From the NCBI GenBank assembly GCA_964442965.1, contig CAYUBE010000010.1, forward strand, positions 1-29,155: DNA of 29,155 nucleotides, written 5' to 3'. Of this stretch, positions 1 through 7,144 are shown in pieces. Numbering within the stretch: position 1 is the first letter of the stretch; every line of letters begins with the position of its first letter. The notes under the pieces were generated by a model, which saw nothing but the letters and a program-made list of their open reading frames with translations, did no database searches and was not told where the DNA came from. The translations under genes were made by a program, and so were the position numbers. Source of the stretch: CAJAQL01 sp964442965 (lineage in GTDB: Bacteria > Patescibacteriota > Minisyncoccia > UBA6257 > 2-01-FULL-56-20).

Positions 1-2
1 TG

Positions 3-1361
3 GCCCGCATTGATAATATGGACGGCGTAGGTATTCTCGCGTGGCATCCCGATAGACTTGCTCGCAATAGTGTGGACGGCGGGCGCATCATTTACGCAGT
101 AGACACGACCAAAATAGTTTCTTTGCGATTTCCGACATTTTGGTTTGAGCCAACTCCGCAAGGCAAATTCATGTTGCAGGTGGCGTTCGGACAGAGTAAA
201 TATTATTCTGATAATCTCGTTGAGAATATTAATCGTGGTATCCGCCAAAAAGTCCGTCGAGGCGAGTGGTTGGTGCGCGCTCCCTTTGGCTATGTGAATA
301 ATCCGAAAACGAGGAATATTGAACCTCATCCGACTAAATCGCGTATCGTGGTGAAAGCGTTTGAAGAATACGCCAAAGGGACGCACACCCTCGGCACCAT
401 CGCCGACTTTTTGGCGGATCACGGCGTGAGTACCAAAGGAACGCCACCCGCCAAAGCTTCCGTCGCTCGTATGCTTAGCAATCGTGTCTATCTCGGCTTT
501 ACATATCACAAAGGTGAATATTACGACGGAAGCTTTGCGCCAATTATTTCTCCGACACTGTTTGAAGCAGTCCAAAAAATGCTTGCGAAAAAATCTCGTC
601 CTCGTGTGCAAAAAGTGCCAAACCATTTTCCATTTGCCCAATTTGCTCGGTGTGGTGAGTGCGGAAGTATGATTACGGCTCAATATGCGACAAATCGTTT
701 TGGTACTAAATATACTTACTATCGCTGTACCAAAAAGAAAGGTGTTTGTCGTCAGCCGTATCTATCTTCTTCCGCACTCATTTCGCAAGCAAAAAATCTG
801 CTTCAATCAGTGTCGCTTCCTCTTTCAGAAATTGAGAACATGGAAAAGCAAATTGATGTGTGGGACAAAGAGTCAATTTCCGAAAGAGGAAGTGTTGCCC
901 AAAATCTTAAAACCAAACTTTCCGAAACGAAGGAGAAGCTGGACAAGCTTGTTTCCATTTATCTCGACGGCGACATTGAACGCGATATTTATTTACAACG
1001 AAAAGACCTTCTCCTTCGTCAGAAAGCAAAGTTTGAGGAGAGTTTTAAAGATTTTGGGCAACAGAGAAAAAATTGGGTCGAACCCTTGCGGAGTTTCGTT
1101 TTGTCTTTGAGAGAAGCCGTTATTTTGGAAAAAGGCGAAAACTATTTCGCGTGGAAAGAGTTTTTCCAAAAAATCGGCTCGAACCCTGTTCTCAAAGACA
1201 AAACGCTTTCATGCAATTGGGGGGAGCTTTGGGAATTCACGGCTTCCGCCGTAGGCGGAAAGGGTTTTGAAAAAAATGATAGCGCGATTTTGGCTCCCGC
1301 AAAATCGCTCCATTTTCTTAATTCCGACAATGTTTCGTTTGGTGGACCCTACGGGACTTGA
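3..1361 (+). CDS. Large serine recombinase, N-terminus missing (cut by window edge)
   Basis: Site-specific DNA integrase/resolvase of the large serine recombinase family. The frame is open at the left edge, so about 60-70 N-terminal residues including the catalytic serine lie outside the window. Counting from the first internal ATG (18), residues 8-16 (AWHPDRLAR) are the conserved catalytic-domain motif. A recombinase domain follows (about 85-190), then a zinc ribbon with C212, C215, C237 and C244, and a coiled-coil rich region (about 270-370). The last codons (FGGPYGT, stop) are read through the 3' end of a tRNA-like gene on the other strand, as expected when an integrase gene abuts a tRNA attachment site. 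A 7-bp perfect hairpin (1244-1260) lies within the coding sequence near the end. The rest of this element would lie to the left. It differs from the recombinase of the 9.66-kb element. Family is certain; the target site is inferred. Confidence 0.9.
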   Translation, partial: ARIDNMDGVGILAWHPDRLARNSVDGGRIIYAVDTTKIVSLRFPTFWFEPTPQGKFMLQVAFGQSKYYSDNLVENINRGIRQKVRRGEWLVRAPFGYVNNPKTRNIEPHPTKSRIVVKAFEEYAKGTHTLGTIADFLADHGVSTKGTPPAKASVARMLSNRVYLGFTYHKGEYYDGSFAPIISPTLFEAVQKMLAKKSRPRVQKVPNHFPFAQFARCGECGSMITAQYATNRFGTKYTYYRCTKKKGVCRQPYLSSSALISQAKNLLQSVSLPLSEIENMEKQIDVWDKESISERGSVAQNLKTKLSETKEKLDKLVSIYLDGDIERDIYLQRKDLLLRQKAKFEESFKDFGQQRKNWVEPLRSFVLSLREAVILEKGENYFAWKEFFQKIGSNPVLKDKTLSCNWGELWEFTASAVGGKGFEKNDSAILAPAKSLHFLNSDNVSFGGPYGT

Positions 1362-1414
1362 ACCCGCATCGCCGGATTAGCAAAAGCGGCATCCTACCGT
1401 TGGAAGAAGGGCCC
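1340..1414 (-). tRNA. tRNA-like gene with CCA, isotype unclear (possibly chimeric or pseudo)
   Basis: Read on the minus strand, GGGCCCT (1414-1408) pairs with AGGGTCC (1350-1344, one G-U), followed by A73 and an encoded CCA (1342-1340). A 5-bp T-stem encloses TTCAAGT, and a 3-bp D-stem encloses AACGGTA with the GG pair. Length of 72 nt plus CCA is normal. The anticodon arm does not fold cleanly. The expected stem CCGCT/ATCCG has two mismatches, while a GCCG/CGGC stem leaves a 12-nt loop CTTTTGCTAATC, so no anticodon is assigned. The integrase on the opposite strand stops within this gene, which is consistent with a tRNA attachment site whose halves have been exchanged or have decayed. Confidence 0.6.
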
Positions 1415-1466
1415 ATATCGCGGGCCATGCCAACATAACAAATTAATGATTAAATGTTTCTAAAAT

Positions 1467-1494
1467 GAAAATAGCCCGTTTGGGGCCTATTTTC
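1467..1494. terminator. Possible bidirectional terminator hairpin
   Basis: GAAAATAG (1467-1474) pairs with CTATTTTC (1487-1494), with a further CCC/GGG pairing inside around a short loop. A/T-rich arms give a U-run on either strand. It lies upstream of the minus-strand tRNA-like gene and downstream of uvrB, so it could be a secondary stop for uvrB transcripts. Confidence 0.4.
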
Positions 1495-1690
1495 ATGCTA
1501 ATCCAGAGATTGTTCATCCTATCGTGGCAGGATGCCGCTTCGCAACTCATAGTACGTCACTTCAAAGCAAAGTCAAATTTCAGTTAATGATTTTTTAATC
1601 TTCTGAACTTGGATTCTGGCTTTGGTTTGACCACGCTCCTTCGACCCTGCTCAAGACGAGTCATCACGAGTCGCCGGAATGATAGAAAAG

Positions 1691-1714
1691 ATCCTTCGCA
1701 AAGCTCAGGATGAC
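1691..1714. repeat. Dispersed short repeat (ILRxAQDD type), copy 1
   Basis: ATCCTTCGC-AAAGC-TCAGGATGAC matches, in reverse complement, the copy at 4032-4058. It can encode ILRKAQDD in one frame. It sits immediately next to the uvrB terminator. Confidence 0.55.
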
Positions 1715-1716
1715 CA

Positions 1717-1747
1717 AAAAAACTGGGTATCATTTGCCCAGTTTTTT
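1717..1747 (-). terminator. uvrB terminator overlapping the stop codon
   Basis: On the minus strand AAAAAACTGGG (1747-1737) pairs with CCCAGTTTTTT (1727-1717) as an 11-bp stem with a 9-nt loop and a U-run. The uvrB stop codon TGA (1732-1730) lies in the loop, and the last codons (Lys-Lys-Leu-Gly) form the 5' arm, so the gene and its Rho-independent terminator share sequence. Confidence 0.85.
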
Positions 1748-3745
1748 CGTCAGTTCCTTGATCTCGTCCCTGAGAATTGCGGCGAGCTCGAAGTCGAGGC
1801 GTTTGGAAGCATCTTTCATCTCGCGTTCTTTCTCGGCAATGAGCGCCTTGAGCGCCGTTTTTGATTTGGGTACGGGCTTGGTTTCGAGCTTCAGAATCTT
1901 ATCGATATCCACTTCGGGCAAAATATCCGTGATCGCTTTTACAATCGTCGTCGGGGTAATGCCGTGCTCCTTATTATAGGCAACCTGGATCTTGCGGCGG
2001 CGATCGGTCTCCTTGATGGCTCGCTCTATAGAACCGGTTATGTTATCGGCGTACATGAGGACTTCTCCTTCCGAATTGCGCGCCGCCCGGCCGATGGTTT
2101 GAATGAGCGAAACCTCGCTACGGAGAAATCCTTCTTTGTCTGCGTCGAGGATCGCGACGAGCGAAACCTCGGGCAGGTCAAGACCTTCGCGCAAGAGATT
2201 CACGCCGACGAGCACTTCAATTTTTCCTCTTCGCAGATCGGTCAAGATTTTGATACGGTCAAGCGTTTTTACGTCGCTGTGCAAATAATTCACCTTCACT
2301 TTTTTTTCTTCGAGGTATGCGCTTAGATCCTCGGCCATCCGCTTCGTAAGTGTCGTCACAAGAACACGCTCGTGCTTTTGAACCCGCTCTTCGATACGCG
2401 GAATAAGGTCATCCACCTGTCCGCGCGCCGGACGGATCGTTATTTTCGGATCGACCAATCCTGTCGGGCGGATGATCTGTTCGACGACCCCTCGGCTCGG
2501 CTCGGGGCAGGCCTGTCCCGCTTTTTCTATTTCGTACATGCCCGGCGTTGCGGACGTATAAATTACCTGTCCGATGCGCTTTTCAAACTCATTGAAACGT
2601 AACGGCCGATTATCGGCGGCCGACGGCAAGCGGAATCCGAATTCGATGAGTGTCTTCTTGCGTGCGGCATCGCCGTTAAACATGCCCTGGATCTGCGGCA
2701 CGGTCATATGCGACTCGTCGATCAGTGTGAGAAAATCCGGTTTGTGCGGAAAATAATCCAGGAGCGTGTCTGGTGCTTCGCCGGCGGGACGGCCCGAAAG
2801 GTGGCGCGAATAGTTCTCGATGCCGTGGCAATAACCGACCTCTCGCATCATCGCCAGGTCGAATTTCGTCCGACGCTCCAAACGCTCGGCCTCAAGTAAT
2901 TTCCCTTCGCCTTCCAGTTTTTTAAGCTGGTCGCGCAGTTCCATCTGAATTTCCTTGATCGCCCGCTCGCGTTCCGGCGCTTCCGTGATGAAATGTTTCG
3001 CCGGAGCAAAAACGACGTCCGCGATTTGCGGCGTCTTGCCCGGCTGAAAACCTTTTACCGGATCGATCTCGTAGATCGCACGGATCACATTTTCCTTGAC
3101 CTCAAAATTGTAGATAACCTCGCGATCGGCTGGCATGATCTCCCACTGTTCGCCCCGCAAGCGATAGGTGCCACGCTTCAGATCCGCCGTCGTGCGGCTG
3201 AACTGAAGTTCCACTAATTTTTTTGAAAACTCTTTTCGTTCGATGCGATCGCCTACTTTGAAATGAATAATGTTCCCCGCGTAGACCTCCGGCGCGCCAA
3301 GACCATAAATGCACGAGACCGACGCCACGACGATCACGTCGCGGCGCGTGAGAAGCGCAGTCGTCGCCGCATGGCGAAGCTTGTCGATCTCATCATTGAT
3401 GAGCGCCTCCTTGTCGATATAGGTATCGCTCGACGGAATGTACGCCTCCGGCTGATAGTAATCATAATAGGAGACAAAATAATTGACGGAGTTGTGCGGA
3501 AAGAGTTCCCGGAATTCATTGCAGAGCTGGGCCGCGAGCGTCTTGTTATGCGCGATCACGAGTGTTGGTTTTTTGATCTCGGCGATCACGTTCGCCATCG
3601 TAAACGTTTTTCCGGAACCCGTGACGCCCAAAAGCACCTGATCGCGATAACCTTTGTTGAGGCCGCGCACCAGTTCTTCTATTGCCTTCGGTTGGTCGCC
3701 AGCTGGTTTATTGTTCGAAATCAATTCAAAATCCCTCTTTTCCAT
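1730..3745 (-). CDS. uvrB: Excinuclease ABC subunit B
   Basis: UvrB is the damage-verification helicase of nucleotide excision repair; it receives DNA from UvrA and recruits UvrC. With ATG at 3745 the protein is 671 aa, the usual length. A start 15 codons upstream (3790) is possible but would add a non-conserved leader, and the family N-terminus begins near MEKRDFELISNNKPAGDQP. Visible are Walker A GVTGSGKT (40-47), the beta-hairpin region with YYDYYQPEAYIPSSDTY, the DESH Walker B, helicase motif VI GRAARN, and a C-terminal UVR domain that contacts UvrC. Between the conserved blocks SATPGMYEIEK and VVEQIIRPTGL there is an unusual insertion reading ACPEPSRG (about residues 411-419; DNA 2488-2512), absent in E. 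coli and B. subtilis UvrB as remembered. A weak promoter immediately precedes the ATG and there is no Shine-Dalgarno. Confidence 0.98.
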   Translation of the reverse strand: MEKRDFELISNNKPAGDQPKAIEELVRGLNKGYRDQVLLGVTGSGKTFTMANVIAEIKKPTLVIAHNKTLAAQLCNEFRELFPHNSVNYFVSYYDYYQPEAYIPSSDTYIDKEALINDEIDKLRHAATTALLTRRDVIVVASVSCIYGLGAPEVYAGNIIHFKVGDRIERKEFSKKLVELQFSRTTADLKRGTYRLRGEQWEIMPADREVIYNFEVKENVIRAIYEIDPVKGFQPGKTPQIADVVFAPAKHFITEAPERERAIKEIQMELRDQLKKLEGEGKLLEAERLERRTKFDLAMMREVGYCHGIENYSRHLSGRPAGEAPDTLLDYFPHKPDFLTLIDESHMTVPQIQGMFNGDAARKKTLIEFGFRLPSAADNRPLRFNEFEKRIGQVIYTSATPGMYEIEKAGQACPEPSRGVVEQIIRPTGLVDPKITIRPARGQVDDLIPRIEERVQKHERVLVTTLTKRMAEDLSAYLEEKKVKVNYLHSDVKTLDRIKILTDLRRGKIEVLVGVNLLREGLDLPEVSLVAILDADKEGFLRSEVSLIQTIGRAARNSEGEVLMYADNITGSIERAIKETDRRRKIQVAYNKEHGITPTTIVKAITDILPEVDIDKILKLETKPVPKSKTALKALIAEKEREMKDASKRLDFELAAILRDEIKELTKKLGK
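2488..2512. repeat. In-frame palindromic repeat insertion in uvrB (ACPEPSRG peptide)
   Basis: A GC-rich, partly self-complementary stretch (CCCCTCGGCTCGGCTCGGGG core) reads in frame as ACPEPSRG on the minus strand. It lies at a position where other UvrB proteins go from the EK-G segment directly to VV(E/D)Q. The same peptide motif recurs in unrelated Patescibacteria proteins (general knowledge), suggesting a mobile palindromic repeat tolerated in a surface loop. Confidence 0.6.
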
Positions 3746-3752
3746 AGCTTTA

Positions 3753-3782
3753 AAGATACATGAAATATATCTAAAATCCCAA
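3753..3782 (-). promoter_or_regulatory. Candidate leaderless promoter of uvrB
   Basis: On the minus strand, TTGGGA (3782-3777), an 18-nt spacer and TATCTT (3758-3753) lie so that the expected start site falls at the ATG (3745), 7 nt after the -10. No Shine-Dalgarno is present. The hexamers are only moderate matches. Confidence 0.4.
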
Positions 3783-3790
3783 TTTCCCAC

Positions 3791-3818
3791 ACGGGCTCAT
3801 TCGGTAGAATGAGCCCGT
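3791..3818. terminator. Perfect 11-bp hairpin upstream of uvrB
   Basis: ACGGGCTCATT (3791-3801) pairs perfectly with AATGAGCCCGT (3808-3818) around a 6-nt loop. It is followed by only a short A-rich stretch (TAAAAC), so it may be a weak terminator, a repeat, or a regulatory hairpin just upstream of the uvrB promoter. Confidence 0.45.
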
Positions 3819-3902
3819 AAAACAGCGAACTCTTCTTCGCTGCCTACCCCGCCGAAACAGCTTCGGTCGCGAAGGCAGGGAAAGCTACGAAGGGTAAACA
3901 AA

Positions 3903-3946
3903 AACCGCCTTTCCGCCTCACACGGAAAAACGGTTCTTGTTTTTTT
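3903..3946 (+). terminator. Rho-independent terminator, probably bidirectional
   Basis: AACCG (3903-3907) pairs with CGGTT (3931-3935) and TTTCCG (3910-3915) with CGGAAA (3923-3928). A T-rich tract (3937-3946) follows on the + strand. The complementary strand also has a T-run after the stem, so it could stop transcription both ways between the divergent genes. Confidence 0.65.
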
Positions 3947-4031
3947 GACTAACTAAGCTAACGAGGTTCATTATAGCAACTTCTCCGCCGGACGCAAAAT
4001 CCCCCTGTGGAAAAGTGACGCCCGCGCCACA

Positions 4032-4058
4032 GGCGTCATCCTGAGCGAAGCGAAGGAT
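4032..4058. repeat. Dispersed short repeat (ILRxAQDD type), copy 2
   Basis: Reverse complement of the 1691-1714 repeat with a slightly different centre: GTCATCCTGAGCGAAGCGAAGGATCC. Its presence twice within 2.4 kb and only in non-coding DNA marks it as a dispersed repeat rather than a gene. Confidence 0.6.
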
Positions 4059-4275
4059 CCTCTCTAAATTCTTCATTCCGCTACGGGGAACTATCCCCGT
4101 CCCCCAATGAACTCGGGATAAACTCCAGCGAGCATCCATGCCTTTCTCCTCTTCCGGTCATATTTGAGATGAGTTCTGCGCAGAAATCTATCGTTGTCTC
4201 GGAACTTTTTAGCTTTCTAGGTCGTAAAAAGAGGTAATAACCGTTTTTCGGTACTATTTTCAGTTTTTTGAAACC

Positions 4276-5634
4276 GTGATATTCGTTGCCCAACAAAGCA
4301 AACGTTTTCTCGCCATGAGCGGGACGGTTTTGGTCGTTGCTCTTGGTGCTCTATTTCTCATCTCGAGCGCAGCGTTCGCCGATACCGCGACCAGCACAAG
4401 TGCTGAGACCACCGCGCAGAAACAGGCGGTGCTTGAAAATCAACTTCAACAACTTGAAGGACAGATCGATCAATATGAAACCCAGATCACGGCGGATGAA
4501 AAAAAAGGGACCAGCCTGACGAGCGAGATCAACCAGCTGAACGCCGAGATCGCAAAAGTCAATCTCCAGATCCAGGCGACCAATCTAACGCTTCAGGAGA
4601 TCAACGGCCAGATCACCAGCACGGAGTCCCAGATCGTGATCACGGAAAACAGTATTGCGGATAAAAAAATGGTGGTTGCCGATCTTCTCCAAACGCTTTA
4701 TCAAAATGATCAAGTAAGCGGCGTCGAATCGTTTTTGGAAAATCCCCAGCTCTCGGACCTGTGGGAACAGGTGCAAAATATTTCCCTGCTTGAAGCCAAT
4801 CTCAATGCCGATGTAACGCAACTCAATACGCTCACGGGACAACTGCAGGATCAAAATCAACAGCTCGCTACGTCGAAAACCGCCGCCGCGAGCGCTGCGG
4901 CTTACGAAACGGCGCAAGCACAGCAGATCTCAGGTACCAAAAGCGAGGAGAGTCAGATACTCTCAGAAACAAAAGGTGAAGAATCGGCATACCAAACGCT
5001 CGTCGTAAAAACAAAAGCCACCGCGACGCAGATCCGCAATCAGATCTTCCAGCTCCTGGGTGGTGGCTCTCTCACATTTGAGCAAGCGTATCAGTATGCC
5101 GAGGTGGCCTCACAAGCGACGGGCGTCGATCCGGCGCTCATCCTTGCGGTTCTCGATCGCGAATCGGCGCTTGGCCAAAACGTCGGCCAGTGTAGTTATC
5201 AAACCGCCATGAGCCCATCGAACATTCCGATTTTTTTGCAAATCGTCCAACAGCTCGGCTTGAATCCATCTGACATGATGGTGTCGTGCCCGAATTCCGA
5301 CGGCGTCTACGGCGGCGCCATGGGACCGGCACAGTTCGAACCGTCGACCTGGGAACTCTACGCTTCGAGCGTCGCGGGGATCACCGGCGACAATCCCCCG
5401 TCGCCATGGAGCAATGCTGACGCCTTCGTTGCAACAGCACTCTATCTGAAAGACGCAATGCAGGGCTGTGTGGCAAGCTACAGCACAACTGCCGCCCAGG
5501 AACGGTGTACGGCGGCGAAATACTACGCCGGCGGCAATTGGGCAAATTATCTCTGGACGTACGGCGAAGCGATCGTCGAACAGGCGCAAACTTTCACGCA
5601 AGATATTGCAACGATCACCAATACAAATTCTTGA
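4276..5634 (+). CDS. Secreted coiled-coil lytic murein transglycosylase
   Basis: Probable exported peptidoglycan-cleaving enzyme. With a GTG start at 4276 it has 452 aa; an ATG at 4315 is an alternative. A signal peptide is clear: Lys-Arg, a hydrophobic core (15-31) and AFA before D36. Residues about 45-255 are a long coiled coil with a PcsB/CwlO-like segment (ADLLQTLYQNDQVSGVESFL, 135-154), a type that in other bacteria is regulated by FtsEX. Residues about 265-440 are a transglycosylase-fold domain: the likely catalytic Glu296 in DRES, GAMGPAQF (347-354) as in MltB-like enzymes, and YYAGGNWANY near the end. The coiled coil fused to a transglycosylase, rather than to a CHAP or NlpC domain, suggests autoinhibited wall cleavage during division; that is inference. 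It is the first gene of an envelope cluster. No clear Shine-Dalgarno is seen. Confidence 0.88.
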   Translation: MIFVAQQSKRFLAMSGTVLVVALGALFLISSAAFADTATSTSAETTAQKQAVLENQLQQLEGQIDQYETQITADEKKGTSLTSEINQLNAEIAKVNLQIQATNLTLQEINGQITSTESQIVITENSIADKKMVVADLLQTLYQNDQVSGVESFLENPQLSDLWEQVQNISLLEANLNADVTQLNTLTGQLQDQNQQLATSKTAAASAAAYETAQAQQISGTKSEESQILSETKGEESAYQTLVVKTKATATQIRNQIFQLLGGGSLTFEQAYQYAEVASQATGVDPALILAVLDRESALGQNVGQCSYQTAMSPSNIPIFLQIVQQLGLNPSDMMVSCPNSDGVYGGAMGPAQFEPSTWELYASSVAGITGDNPPSPWSNADAFVATALYLKDAMQGCVASYSTTAAQERCTAAKYYAGGNWANYLWTYGEAIVEQAQTFTQDIATITNTNS

Positions 5635-5649
5635 TTTTGCGAAAACGGC

Positions 5650-5655
5650 TATACT
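5650..5655 (+). promoter_or_regulatory. Candidate leaderless -10 box before the DUF192 gene
   Basis: TATACT lies 8 nt before the ATG at 5664, which would start the transcript at or next to the start codon. No Shine-Dalgarno is visible. The only -35-like hexamer, TTGATT at 5631-5636, is too close (13 nt), so the call rests on the -10 alone. Confidence 0.35.
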
Positions 5656-5663
5656 ATAAACCA

Positions 5664-6107
5664 ATGGATCAAAATTCATCTTCCCTGCCGAACGTAACGG
5701 TGAACGGAACGACACTCATCGTCGAACTTGCCACGACGAACGACGCCATTAAAAAGGGGCTGTCGGGCCGACCAATGCTCGCAACAGATCGCGGCATGCT
5801 GTTCATTTTTCCGAAACCGGGGCTCTACCGGTTTTGGATGCTCGACATGCGATTCCCCATTGATATCATCTGGATCAATGACGGCCACGTGGTCTCGATG
5901 AACCAGAATGTCGGCGTTGCATTCGACGCCGTCGCTTCTCCGCGGCAGTCGATATTCGGCTGGCTACTGCGCCGCCGGCGGCCGATATTTTATTCTCCGA
6001 CGTCACCTGCACAATACGTGCTTGAGGTGAACGCTGGTTTTTCCGCAGAGCACCGTATTATTCCAGGCAATGAGATTACTTTTCAAAACATACCTTCCCT
6101 TTCATGA
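5664..6107 (+). CDS. DUF192 family protein
   Basis: 147 aa, of unknown biochemical function; DUF192 is a small beta-rich domain found in bacteria and archaea. Typical blocks are visible: KKGLSGRPML (about 29-38), RGMLFIFPKPG, FWMLDMRFPIDIIWI, and YVLEVNAGF near the C-terminus. No signal peptide or membrane segment is seen, though family members are often exported. The frame is open further upstream, but ATG 5664 gives the normal DUF192 N-terminus. Its TGA (6105-6107) overlaps the next ATG (6104) as ATGA, indicating translational coupling with the FemAB gene. Confidence 0.88.
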   Translation: MDQNSSSLPNVTVNGTTLIVELATTNDAIKKGLSGRPMLATDRGMLFIFPKPGLYRFWMLDMRFPIDIIWINDGHVVSMNQNVGVAFDAVASPRQSIFGWLLRRRRPIFYSPTSPAQYVLEVNAGFSAEHRIIPGNEITFQNIPSLS

Positions 6108-7144
6108 CCATCTCCGACGCAACGTCCGGCGGCAAGGACGTATGGAATCAATTTGTTGAAAAAAACTATCCGCCGGTCGGGGCATTCATGCAAGCTTGGG
6201 AATGGGGAGATTTTCAGGTACGTCTCGGACGGAACATCGGTCGATACATTGTGATGGATGGCGAAAAGAAGATTGCGGTTTTTATGATGGTACGGTTCGA
6301 TCTTCCGATGGGCCTGTGCTACGGCTATGTCCCGCGCGGACCCGTAATTGCAAAAGACGCCACTGACCCCGAAACGGTTACCGCACTCATGGACGATATA
6401 AGAAACTGGGCCATAGAAAAATTCCCGCAGTTCTTATTTCTTCGATTGGAACCGCCACTTCCATCTTTTCCGCTGACGCTCAAGAATACTGGCTTCTTTT
6501 TCCCGAAGAAATACGTCCAGCCGCGCCACAACGCGACTGTTCTCGTTTTAAGGGATGAAGAAGATATTTCTGCATCATTCCATCCTTCCACCCGTTCCAA
6601 TCTGCATCGCGCCGAGAAACGCGGCGTAACCGTCGTGACAAAAACGGAAGTCACCGCTCATGACTACGAAATTTTTTCTGCGATGGTGCGCGACACTATC
6701 AAGCGCAACCACGGCGTGAACGCCTATCCGAGCGATGCATATTTCCACGCGTTCTTCGCCACGATTCCACCAACCGGCGAAACAGATGATTCAGCAATGC
6801 TTTCTCTTGAAGCATTCTACGGCTATCACGACGGCAAGCCCGCATCGGCGCATTTCGTCCTCTTCTTTGGAAAAACGGCGACGTATCTCTATGGCGCTTC
6901 ACGCACCGATCATCTCAATTCGAAAGTGGATACCTATCTTCACTGGTCAGCAATGCGCGAAGCAAGGCGGCGCGGTTTCGAGTATTACGATCTCGGCGGC
7001 ATCGACCCTGAACGCTGGCCGACACTCACCGACTTCAAACGGCAATTTCGCGGTATGGAAACACATTATGCCGGAAACGTCGATATCCCCATCCGCCGAA
7101 ATTGGTATAAGATGTATTCGTGGTTCAAAAATCTAAAAAAATAA
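6104..7144 (+). CDS. FemAB family peptidyltransferase (peptidoglycan bridge formation)
   Basis: 346 aa, the usual size of FemA/FemB/FemX-type enzymes. These have two GNAT-like folds and add amino acids from aminoacyl-tRNA to the lipid-linked peptidoglycan precursor at the inner face of the membrane. Recognisable blocks are AFMQAWEWGDFQ (near residue 26), GYVPRGPV, STRSNLHRAEKRGV, the HDGKPASAHFVLFFGKTATYLYGAS segment read in parts, and the C-terminal DLGGIDPERWPTLTDFKRQFRG motif typical of the family. The start overlaps the DUF192 stop by 4 bp, and the following C39-like gene begins 25 bp before its end, so the three genes form one operon. Which amino acid it transfers cannot be told from sequence alone. 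Confidence 0.92.
   Translation: MTISDATSGGKDVWNQFVEKNYPPVGAFMQAWEWGDFQVRLGRNIGRYIVMDGEKKIAVFMMVRFDLPMGLCYGYVPRGPVIAKDATDPETVTALMDDIRNWAIEKFPQFLFLRLEPPLPSFPLTLKNTGFFFPKKYVQPRHNATVLVLRDEEDISASFHPSTRSNLHRAEKRGVTVVTKTEVTAHDYEIFSAMVRDTIKRNHGVNAYPSDAYFHAFFATIPPTGETDDSAMLSLEAFYGYHDGKPASAHFVLFFGKTATYLYGASRTDHLNSKVDTYLHWSAMREARRRGFEYYDLGGIDPERWPTLTDFKRQFRGMETHYAGNVDIPIRRNWYKMYSWFKNLKK

Larger units (their letters stand above)
1415..1716. other. Intergenic region with hairpin, tRNA-like fragment and CPR-type repeats
   Basis: No gene was found between the tRNA-like gene and uvrB. The stretch contains a hairpin (1467-1494), a tRNA-like fragment around 1515-1545, and a composite of short repeats at about 1636-1715. 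One repeat, ATCCTTCGCAAAGCTCAGGATGAC at 1691-1714, is related in reverse complement to 4032-4058. Such sequences are scattered in many Patescibacteria genomes, from general knowledge of the group. Confidence 0.6.
3819..4227. other. Intergenic region rich in short repeats, no gene seen
   Basis: Between uvrB (-) and the lytic transglycosylase (+) about 500 bases carry no convincing gene. They hold GC-rich repeat fragments with CGAAG/CTTCG segments (about 3825-3895), a terminator (3903-3946) and a CPR-type repeat (4032-4058). Open frames here merely translate the repeat (for example ILRFAQDD). Confidence 0.6.

Noticed and set aside
1679..1864. Open frame starting in the repeat after uvrB
   Set aside because: It runs antisense into uvrB and its beginning is the dispersed repeat.
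3918..4139. Open frame on the minus strand in the uvrB upstream region
   Set aside because: It translates the dispersed repeat (ILRFAQDD) and has no RBS, promoter or conserved content.
5110..5715. 201-codon open frame on the minus strand
   Set aside because: It lies opposite the conserved catalytic domain of the lytic transglycosylase and shows no family features.
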